Shown here: piece by piece, positions 57,442 to 64,000 of the stretch | How positions within the stretch are numbered: the first letter of the stretch is position 1 | Layout: the number at the start of each line of letters is the position of its first letter | Origin: Roseateles_B sp041912595 | GTDB taxonomy: Bacteria; Pseudomonadota; Gammaproteobacteria; Burkholderiales; Burkholderiaceae_C | Assembly: GCA_041912595.1 (NCBI GenBank) | Contig: JAYRMR010000004.1 | Span: 62,001-126,000, forward strand | Reading direction: 5' to 3' | Length of the DNA stretch: 64,000 nt | Program-made: the position numbers and the translations under genes | Notes under the pieces: model-generated | Told to the model about the DNA's origin: nothing | What the model saw: only the letters and a program-made list of their open reading frames with translations | Database searches by the model: none

Positions 57442-58221
57442 TCACACCTCCACCAGTGCAGCGTCGCCGCGGACGGGTTCGGGCACCTTGAGACCCAGAA
57501 CCTGGAGGCGCGGCACCGTCTTGTTGAGGAACTTCTGGCGGAGCTCGTCGTTGCTGGTCTTGCGAAGCCCCCACTTGATGTACTGCAGCGTGCGCGGCGA
57601 CTCCGCGCGACCGAAGAGCTTGAGCAGATGCGGCCAGAACCGGTCGAGCGCCTCCTGGACTTCCGCGCGTCCGGACTCGGTCTGGCAGGCCTCGTGGATG
57701 ATGCGGTAGCCGTGCGCGATGTGCGTGTGTTCGTCACTGATGATCTGCCGCGTGAAGATCTCCGCGAACGGCGCGTAGCTGGAGTCGACAAACTCCTGCA
57801 GATGCTCCAGCACCACCGCCTCGCCCAGGAACGAGAAGATGCCCCGCTCCATCCAGGTCTTGACGCCCCGGACCAGCTCGTTGGCATAGAGCGGACGCTG
57901 CAGGTAGTTCTGGGTCAGCATGTAGCTGGTGTCCACGCCGAGGTCGGACAGCACCTTGGCACTCAGCTGGTAGTGCTCGATCTCTTCCGCCGCGCGCTCG
58001 CAGCAGACCAGCTTTTCATAGGCATTGGGCGCGATGTTGTAGAAGACCTGGGTGTAGTCGTCGGCCCCCGTCAGTTCGCCTTCGGTGTGGACCTTCATCA
58101 GGTGGATGGCCAGCTCGCGATACTCGAGCGGCATCTTCTGGAAGTCCTCCGGTGACCGGACCGAACCGGGCTTTGCCAGGACTTCGACTGGGGCGTTGCT
58201 GCTGCTGGGTTGCACCTTCAA
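57442..58221 (-). CDS. PaaA-like ferritin-fold diiron oxygenase
   Basis: A 259-residue all-helical protein and the first gene of the operon. It starts with TTG 58221, preceded by GGAG at good spacing. The diiron ligands are visible: Glu49 (HTEGELTGADDY), Glu80-x-x-His83 (EEIEHYQ), Glu134 (GEAVVLEHLQE) and Glu164-x-x-His167 (SDEHTHIAHG). This is the pattern of the phenylacetyl-CoA epoxidase PaaA/PaaC family. The other Paa subunits are absent, so it probably oxidises a different substrate in partnership with the radical SAM and aminotransferase gene products. Confidence 0.88.
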   Translation of the reverse strand: MKVQPSSSNAPVEVLAKPGSVRSPEDFQKMPLEYRELAIHLMKVHTEGELTGADDYTQVFYNIAPNAYEKLVCCERAAEEIEHYQLSAKVLSDLGVDTSYMLTQNYLQRPLYANELVRGVKTWMERGIFSFLGEAVVLEHLQEFVDSSYAPFAEIFTRQIISDEHTHIAHGYRIIHEACQTESGRAEVQEALDRFWPHLLKLFGRAESPRTLQYIKWGLRKTSNDELRQKFLNKTVPRLQVLGLKVPEPVRGDAALVEV

Positions 58222-58322
58222 GTTGCTTCTCCGTCTGCCATTGGGGTGGCGGCCAGTCTAGAAGTGGATCCCACGGTCCCGGGCGCAGAAACGGTCAGGT
58301 CTTGTCGATTCTTGCCATTCAA

Positions 58323-58334
58323 CTAATTGATTAG
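58323..58334. promoter_or_regulatory. near-palindromic AT-rich site upstream of the six-gene operon
   Basis: CTAATTGATTAG (CTAAT and ATTAG arms) stands out in the 285-bp region between the operon start (58221) and the VF530-like gene (58507). It lies ~100 bp upstream of the first start codon and is a candidate operator or promoter element. It is a candidate site for the AraC-family regulator, although that regulator's target sequence is unknown. Confidence 0.35.
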
Positions 58335-58506
58335 CAAAACTCCGGCAATTCATTTGACCTATGGGACAACGGCGCGCGTGCGTGCGCAGCCCTGCCGAGC
58401 CTTGATCGCCCACCCGCGCCCCGAGGACCGCACGCCGCTGCGGCGGTGGGAGGCGCGCTCACGCTGTCCTCGGCACGAGCGCCACAGAGCCGGCGACAAT
58501 CCGCAG

Positions 58507-58782
58507 ATGACTGACGCTCCCGCCTCCCCTGCCCAGCCGCGCAATCCATTGCATGGCCTCACGCTGGAAGCCATCCTGACGGCACTGCAGGAGGAATACG
58601 GCTGGGCTGGCCTGGACGAACGCATCCCGCTGCGCTGCTTCGCATTCGATCCCAGCATCAAGTCCAGCCTGAAGTTCCTGCGGCGGACGCCGTGGGCCCG
58701 AACCAAGGTCGAGGGGCTGTATCTCTACATGCTGCGCGAGCGGCAGCGTCGAGAGCGTGCGGGCGGCGCCGACCCGGCATGA
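58507..58782 (+). CDS. VF530-family (DUF2132) small DNA-binding protein
   Basis: A 91-residue protein matching the VF530/DUF2132 family throughout: NPLHGLTLEAILTALQEEYG, IPLRCFAFDPSIKSSLKFL and LRRTPWARTKVEGLYLYML. Family members have an SMC-hinge-like double-helix fold and are described as DNA-binding, with no defined role. It is divergent from the six-gene operon and convergent with the large phosphoesterase/caspase gene. ATG 58507 is the first start that gives the family N-terminus. Confidence 0.88.
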   Translation: MTDAPASPAQPRNPLHGLTLEAILTALQEEYGWAGLDERIPLRCFAFDPSIKSSLKFLRRTPWARTKVEGLYLYMLRERQRRERAGGADPA

Positions 58783-58890
58783 CCGGCATCGAGGCCGCCC
58801 CGCCTGACCGAGCAGCGCCCAGGCGAGGGTGACGCCCCGGCAGGCCGCCTCCCCCTCAAGCACGAAGCGCCTGACGCCGGTCTCGGCCGG

Positions 58891-61800
58891 CTAGCGTCCC
58901 TGCCCGTCGCGCCAGCGCAGCATGGGCAGGGGCTGGTCCAGCTTGTCCTGCGGGCCACTGGCCGTGGGCGTCTGCTGGAAGCCCAGCTGGACGAGTTCCT
59001 TCCGCACGCCCTCCACCAGCTTCGCGAAGCTCGGTGGCCGGGTCCGCCGCTGGCGCAGTTGCTTGTTCATCGCGAACGTGAACGCGCCGTAGGCCGTGGC
59101 CCCATGGTCGTACTCCGCCGCCAGCTCGTTCTGCCCTGCCGCAAAGACCAGCAGCGGCAGGTAGGGGCCGCGATGGCCATAGCGGTCGCGGGCTGCATCG
59201 AAGTCGAGCTTGTCACCCAGGCGCAGCGCCCCCGCTTCTCCAAGGCCGGATCGCTGAGGCAAGGGGTGGCGCGCCGCCGACTGATCTCCGCCGGCGCGGC
59301 TGGCATCGAAAGGCCGGGCGCCCCGACGCGCCGTTTCCACGAAGTCCCGGGGCACCCACATCTGATGGGAGGGGCTCCAACGCAAGGCACGGTGCCGCAC
59401 ATCGTCAGGCGGCTCGATGCCCCGGACGCGCTGGCCGCCTCGCGTCATGCCGCCGGCATGACAGCAGTCGAACATTGCCACGAAGCTCGATTCATAGGGC
59501 AGTTGGCTGTAATAGCGATTGAAGTCCTGGTCCGTGAAGGCGTGGGCCTCGCTCCAGTCGAAATCGGCAGGCACCAGGGTCTCCGCCATCTGACCGGGCC
59601 GATCCGCACCGTAGAGCGGCATCTGCGCGCCATGCCCCGAGTAGAAGAAGACGCGTTCGTCGCCATTGCCCACGCCCTCCGACAACCATTCCAGCCGCTC
59701 CTGCAGGGCGGCACGGGTGGCGCGGCCGTCGGTCAGCACGCGGATATCGTCTGCATCAAACCCGCACTCCTGGAGCAGCGCGCTCATCAGGTAGACGTCG
59801 TTGACGCAGCCATTGAGCCGCATCTGCGGATCTGGGTACTCGTTGATCCCGACCAGCAGGGCGCGGCGATGGGCCCGGCGCGGAGCGATGATCGCGGGCG
59901 CCAGGCGCAGCCGCGGTGCCACGCCGGGGACCGCCGGCGTGGGAGCGGCTGGCAGCACGACCGGCAGCACGGAGCGCTGCATGACGCCATGCTTCAGGTA
60001 GGCGCCGCCATCGTGGTTGAGCGGGTCGAACGGCAGGTCGAAGGACGCCACCAGCGAGTGCGTGTGCACATCGCCTCCCGGCAGCGGTGCCGTGAAGACG
60101 TGGTCGTTGGGGTTGAAGAGATGGAACCACTGGGCGAAGCCGTTCACGCCGTCATTCAGCGGCGCGATGCGGCCGCCGAAGACGCCCTGCACGGCTGGAT
60201 GCGCAATCTGGCTGCCGAAGGTGATGAAGCTCCGCCCGTTGAAGGCCTGGCCGGCATGCGCCGCCACCTCGCGCCGGAAGGCGTCATAGCAGGCCAGCGA
60301 TCCCAGGCTGTGCGCGCAGACGATGTCGCAGCGACTGTCGGTGAAGGTCTGCATGATGCGGCGTGACAGCTCGTCCCGGAGCGCCTCGTTCTCGATCCAC
60401 TGGATGACCATCCCCGCCGTCCAGCGCACGACGTCAGCCAGCCCGCGCTGCACCAGGTCCCGCTGACCGAACACGGGCGCCGGGCCAAAGGCATGGCGCC
60501 CCAGCAGCAGCAGGCCACGCGCGACGGTGGCGGCATCGAGCGGATAGCGATCAAAGATGTCGTCAAAGGGCGTGAACTCAAACGAGATCTGAACGGTTTC
60601 CGCAAGGCCGGCGGCGCGGGCGCTGGCCGTGAACTCGTCCTGCCATTGCTGCTTCCAACCCTGCGAGGCCGGGTCGTCGCCATGGCCCACGCCATGCACC
60701 ATCAAGACCCGAAGCGCTGGGGCAGCCGCCGCGGGGAGGGTGCTCCCGGACACGGCCTGGCTCTTCAGCCACCGCAGCGCCTCGTCGGCCTTGCGCTCCA
60801 CATGCTCACCGGAAATGGGAGCAACCGCGGCCAGGTCCCGTGTACCGGGCGGCGCGTCCACCGGCCGCTCGGCGAGACCCAGCTCCCCGCGGACGAAGTC
60901 CACCATCAGCGCCAGCGCCCGCTGGTTCTCGTTGACCATTTCTGGTGAGACCCGGGCACTCAGGGCCTTGCGCCGGGGCAGTTCGATGCGCGGCAGCACG
61001 TCCGGATTGGCCCCCGCGACGATGGACGCGGAGAAATCGGCGGCCTGCTGGCATCTCGCCCCCAGCGGCAGGAGGTCCCATTTGCGGCAGAGGTAGGCCA
61101 GCAGGCTGGTGTGGTCGTAGGTGCCATGGTCCACGCCGCCCGCCTTCACATGCGGCGACACCAGCAGCGCCGGCACGCGCACGCCCAGGCGCCGGAAGTC
61201 GAAGTGGAAGTGCGTGTCAACGGCGTCGTCCGGAGGCACCGTCGCCGGAGGCGGCACATGGTCGTAGAAGCCACCGTGCTCGTCATACAGGACCACGAGA
61301 AGGGTCTGCTGCCAGAGTGCCTCGTTACCCCGCAGCGCGTTGTAGACATCGGCGATCAAGGCGTCGCCCAAGGAGACGTCGTGAGGCGGGTGCTGGTCAT
61401 TCTGGGTGTGGCCGAACACCGAGAAGTACTTGGGCTCGATGAAGGAGAACTCGGGAAAGGCGGCCGGATCCCCCGACGCCAGGTCGTGGAAGTCGTTCAT
61501 GTCGCCGTAGACACCGGGATGTGCCCAGGTATGGCGCAGCAGCATCGACAGGGACACCCCCTGGTGAAAGATGCGGTGGCTGCGTCCTGCGCCGCGCAGG
61601 CGGTCGAAGATGGTGTCCATGTCGTAGGCCTTGAACAGCAGGCCGACGTCACTGAAGGTCTCCGGCATCTTGACGTTTCCGGCGGCCGTCCCGCACAGCG
61701 CGAAGAAGCGGTTCGGCCACGTCGGGCCGGGCAGGGAGGCATGCCAGCGGTCGCACACGGTGTAGTGCCGCGCCAGGCTGCGCAGGGCCGGCAGCGGGTC

Positions 61801-62181
61801 CTGGGCGAGATCCGGCTCCGCGCTGAAGTAGCCCATGACCTGCCGGGCCACGGCATCGGCCTTGAAGCGCTTCGCAAGCGACGCCACGCCGTCGGCCACG
61901 AAGCCGTCCATCGTCGGGTGCTCCTCGCCCCCCAGCTGCGTCAGCACATTGGGCAGCTCATGCCTGGGGTCGAAGTGGTCCGGGAGTTGCAGCGAGGCAC
62001 CCTCGCTCTGGAAGGCGACGCCGCCGCCCGGGACGGGATTGCTGCCGGGATTCGCCCGATCGATGCCCTCGATGCCGCGCGCCGGATCCAGCCGGACGAG
62101 GTCCCCCAGCATCTGGTCGAAGGACCGGTTTTCCATCATCAGCACGACGACGTGCCGGATCGGATCATTCACGAATGCCAT
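58891..62181 (-). CDS. phosphoesterase - alpha/beta hydrolase - caspase fusion protein
   Basis: A 1096-residue protein without a signal peptide; ATG 62181 has a GGGAG ribosome binding site. Residues ~1-430 are a phospholipase C/acid-phosphatase-type phosphoesterase (HVVVLMMENRSFDQMLGD, VDHGTYDHTSLLAYL). Residues ~500-760 look like an alpha/beta hydrolase with nucleophile-elbow Ser625 (CAHSLGSLACY). Residues ~790-1090 are a caspase/metacaspase p20-like domain with His850 (YSGHGAQ) and Cys907 (FDCCHAGG), plus RRALLVGINEY at its start. All three sets of catalytic residues are present. The combination is unusual. A lipase-type effector activated or regulated by the caspase part is one possibility; its biological role is unknown. 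It may be paired with the unknown gene to its right. Confidence 0.9.
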   Translation of the reverse strand: MAFVNDPIRHVVVLMMENRSFDQMLGDLVRLDPARGIEGIDRANPGSNPVPGGGVAFQSEGASLQLPDHFDPRHELPNVLTQLGGEEHPTMDGFVADGVASLAKRFKADAVARQVMGYFSAEPDLAQDPLPALRSLARHYTVCDRWHASLPGPTWPNRFFALCGTAAGNVKMPETFSDVGLLFKAYDMDTIFDRLRGAGRSHRIFHQGVSLSMLLRHTWAHPGVYGDMNDFHDLASGDPAAFPEFSFIEPKYFSVFGHTQNDQHPPHDVSLGDALIADVYNALRGNEALWQQTLLVVLYDEHGGFYDHVPPPATVPPDDAVDTHFHFDFRRLGVRVPALLVSPHVKAGGVDHGTYDHTSLLAYLCRKWDLLPLGARCQQAADFSASIVAGANPDVLPRIELPRRKALSARVSPEMVNENQRALALMVDFVRGELGLAERPVDAPPGTRDLAAVAPISGEHVERKADEALRWLKSQAVSGSTLPAAAAPALRVLMVHGVGHGDDPASQGWKQQWQDEFTASARAAGLAETVQISFEFTPFDDIFDRYPLDAATVARGLLLLGRHAFGPAPVFGQRDLVQRGLADVVRWTAGMVIQWIENEALRDELSRRIMQTFTDSRCDIVCAHSLGSLACYDAFRREVAAHAGQAFNGRSFITFGSQIAHPAVQGVFGGRIAPLNDGVNGFAQWFHLFNPNDHVFTAPLPGGDVHTHSLVASFDLPFDPLNHDGGAYLKHGVMQRSVLPVVLPAAPTPAVPGVAPRLRLAPAIIAPRRAHRRALLVGINEYPDPQMRLNGCVNDVYLMSALLQECGFDADDIRVLTDGRATRAALQERLEWLSEGVGNGDERVFFYSGHGAQMPLYGADRPGQMAETLVPADFDWSEAHAFTDQDFNRYYSQLPYESSFVAMFDCCHAGGMTRGGQRVRGIEPPDDVRHRALRWSPSHQMWVPRDFVETARRGARPFDASRAGGDQSAARHPLPQRSGLGEAGALRLGDKLDFDAARDRYGHRGPYLPLLVFAAGQNELAAEYDHGATAYGAFTFAMNKQLRQRRTRPPSFAKLVEGVRKELVQLGFQQTPTASGPQDKLDQPLPMLRWRDGQGR

Positions 62182-62633
62182 GTTGATCTCCCTCGCCAAG
62201 CGCCGTGTGCGCCCACCCCATTGAAGCAGGAAGTGGCGCCGAGCAGGCGGCAGACCTGCCCCCGAACTGGATGACACCCCGCGTCGCCGGGACGGGAACA
62301 CCATCCAAGGGCCCCTTCAGGCGACCGTCCGCACTCTGGCAGAGATGCGCCGGCGGAACATCCGCCAGGTTGAGGAGTGGACGGCATGCCTGTCGGCTTG
62401 CGCTGAAGTCTGAACAGGGGCATGCGATGCCGCAAGGGCTTGGGGCGACTTGCGTCCACAGAGTCGGCGCCCGTGTCTCACTGAAGTTTGAATTTCGCGG
62501 CCGTAGGTCCCGCTGTCGTTTGAACTGAACAATCGCTGAACAATCGGCAGCCCAGTGCCCGGGGCACATCCGAATGGGCTCAGCGTGCGGTCCGGCGCCG
62601 CCTACCGGACCCCGAGCGATTCAATGACCGCGC
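62182..62633. other. 452-bp intergenic region with promoter-like AT-rich patch
   Basis: No gene is supported; open frames here lack ribosome binding sites. It should contain the promoter of the phosphoesterase/caspase gene. An 11-bp tandem direct repeat CTGAACAATCG lies at 62525-62546, next to the least GC-rich stretch. Confidence 0.4.
62525..62546. repeat. 11-bp tandem direct repeat
   Basis: CTGAACAATCG is repeated head to tail twice, 88 bp from the end of the partial gene on the right and ~345 bp upstream of the phosphoesterase/caspase start. It may be a binding site or a chance duplication. Confidence 0.6.
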
Positions 62634-64000
62634 TCAGCATCCGCACCCATAGATGATCTGATCCTCCCCCAGCACACGCCACTCGCCCCCTATGTTGACG
62701 AGCAGCAGCCGGTACCAAGGGTCATCGTGCGCGGGCGGGCCTTGCAGGTGTCCAGGCCCTCGGCCCGTTGCCTGGACCCATAGCAAGTCAGGAACGCCAT
62801 CGCCCTCCAGATCAATGCGGCGCAGCTCCATCGACACGAAGCCCGTCGTGCGACGGTCCAGCTTCACGACTTCCCGCTGCGTCTGAGCCTTGCCCGCGGG
62901 CAGGGCACGGTTGCTGTAGAACCAGAAAATCCGCAGCGGGCCGCCAGGCGGCGGCGACACGTCCGCAAATTGGTTGCGTTGTCGCGTCGCCGCGTCGACG
63001 TCGCCGAACGCGAACCCGGGTCCTGGCCATCCTTCGCAGTTGTAGTCGCGATCCGGGTCCCATGCATCGTTCACCACCTCGGGGGTCTCGAGCTTGCTGG
63101 TCACACTGCCGTCGGCCAGGAGCTCGATACGATGCAAGGGGCGGGTCAGGCGCGCAACCTGGCTGTCATCGTCCGCCGAATGCCCTGGCAGCAAAGCCCC
63201 CACGAACAACTGCTTCTTTGCATGAAAGCGATGAGCAAGTCCCGACAGCGATGTGCCCGGCGACGCCAGCTCTTCTTCGTCACGGAACCAGGAGGGACGC
63301 ACCGCGGGGACTGACAGCGCACGACCCAGCGCCTGGCTGCCGTCCTCACCCTCCTGATTCCATGCATGCAGCGGGAAGTCCGACAGGCCTGTAGCGGGAG
63401 TACCCGCAGCGATCTGCGGCCAGTGCGCCAACGGAACCGGCGCCTGCGTCTCTGCGACGAATTGCCCATGCAGCTGGCGACGCATGTCCGCCAGCACGTC
63501 GGCAACGTCCGCGTCGCGCAGCGGGCATTTCCCTTCGTCGTCGCAGGGAGCGTTTTGCTGGTTGATGTAGCGCGCCATGCTGTTCCAGGAGGGCTCGAGC
63601 GCGAAGAGCCGGCGGGGATTGAAGTCCGGGTTGGGGGCGGTCCTCTCGCCGTCCCACACCTCCGCAACGCTCATCCGCTCGGGCGCGATGGGCGACGAGG
63701 CCAGGTATTGGCAGGCCGTGAACCCCTTCAAGGCCGCAGCGCCGGCGATGGGGACAGTTTCGACGGCGCAGTAGCCGTTCGCCGACGCCGACTGATCGTT
63801 GCCCAAAGTCAGCTCAGTGTTCAGGGCCAGTCGCCCAAGCACCGGAGCATCCCGTTGCGCTTGCGCCCGCAGCATGAGTCCTGATCCGGCCACCCACCGG
63901 CGATCCGGAGGCACTCCGCCCTCGCCGGCACGCTTCGGGGCGACGGGCGTGGCACTGAGATGGCGGCATGCGACGAATCCCTGCCAATGAGAGTCCGTCC
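62634..64000 (-). CDS. protein of unknown function, 5'-truncated at the window edge
   Basis: The frame is open from the right edge (64000) to the stop at 62634, about 455 visible residues, so the N-terminus is outside the window. No family is recognised. A repeat is visible: GFVACRHLSATPVAPKR near the edge and GFTACQYLASSPIAPER about 50 residues on, suggesting duplicated modules. The middle is rich in Trp, Asp and Pro (EVWDGERTAPNPDFNPRRLF). The C-terminal part (LRRIDLEGDGVPDLLWVQAT) resembles a single FG-GAP/calcium-binding-like strand, and it ends in YGCGC. It lies upstream of the phosphoesterase/caspase gene on the same strand, with a 452-bp gap. Confidence 0.7.
   Translation of the reverse strand, partial: TDSHWQGFVACRHLSATPVAPKRAGEGGVPPDRRWVAGSGLMLRAQAQRDAPVLGRLALNTELTLGNDQSASANGYCAVETVPIAGAAALKGFTACQYLASSPIAPERMSVAEVWDGERTAPNPDFNPRRLFALEPSWNSMARYINQQNAPCDDEGKCPLRDADVADVLADMRRQLHGQFVAETQAPVPLAHWPQIAAGTPATGLSDFPLHAWNQEGEDGSQALGRALSVPAVRPSWFRDEEELASPGTSLSGLAHRFHAKKQLFVGALLPGHSADDDSQVARLTRPLHRIELLADGSVTSKLETPEVVNDAWDPDRDYNCEGWPGPGFAFGDVDAATRQRNQFADVSPPPGGPLRIFWFYSNRALPAGKAQTQREVVKLDRRTTGFVSMELRRIDLEGDGVPDLLWVQATGRGPGHLQGPPAHDDPWYRLLLVNIGGEWRVLGEDQIIYGCGC

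Noticed and set aside
62205..62528. A 107-codon plus-strand frame in the gap right of the fusion gene.
   Set aside because: No ribosome binding site, no recognisable domain and biased composition.

Overview
The window is very GC-rich and densely coded on both strands. Its housekeeping genes (proA, topB, birA, gap, tkt, murU, yhdP, glnE) and codon usage suggest a betaproteobacterium of the order Burkholderiales, probably near Roseateles, Mitsuaria or Rubrivivax. That placement is inferred from gene content and style, not from a marker-gene search. No rRNA, tRNA, CRISPR array, insertion sequence or phage gene was recognised. A 10-base run of N at 36361-36370 marks an assembly gap.

Layout. 1-12.2 kb: a truncated DUF4139 protein, proA, an AraC/GyrI regulator, a minus-strand topB / histidine kinase / AEC transporter set, then a SET-domain protein, birA and a SPOR-like protein. 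12.4-18.7 kb (minus): a secreted subtilase with a GlyGly-CTERM tail, gap, a periplasmic protein of unknown function and transketolase. 18.9-24.0 kb (plus): hemerythrin, an outer-membrane barrel with a small phosphate-binding-like protein, murU and a secreted M28 aminopeptidase. 24.2-29.9 kb: a periplasmic beta-propeller diguanylate cyclase, an aldo/keto reductase and a UbiH-type monooxygenase.

30-35.2 kb (minus) is a compact class II lanthipeptide locus: a 62-residue Cys/Ser/Thr-rich precursor, a LanM synthetase and an ABC exporter with no C39 leader-peptidase domain. Divergent from it, 35.6-38.6 kb (plus) is an arsenic operon: arsR, arsI, a sterol-desaturase-family hydroxylase, arsC and an AqpS-like aquaporin. 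It has no ArsB or Acr3 pump. 38.6-51.0 kb holds cutA, a lipoprotein, a nitrilase-family amidase, yhdP, glnE, a rhombosortase (the likely processing protease for the subtilase at 12-14 kb), a GNAT, an EamA transporter, a GST and a cupin.

52.7-58.2 kb (minus) is a six-gene, translationally coupled operon: a PaaA-like diiron protein, a radical SAM enzyme, a hotdog protein, a PLP aminotransferase, a LysE-type exporter and a protein with an HExxH motif. A small Pro/Gly-rich membrane peptide may be a seventh member. It looks like a pathway that makes and exports a small amino-acid-derived metabolite, and I do not recognise it as a described pathway. An AraC-family regulator lies next to it. 58.9-62.2 kb encodes a 1096-residue protein joining a phospholipase C-type phosphoesterase, an alpha/beta-hydrolase-like region and a caspase domain. 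An unrecognised gene runs off the right end.

The strongest candidates for something undescribed are the lanthipeptide locus, the six-gene operon and the three-domain hydrolase/caspase protein.
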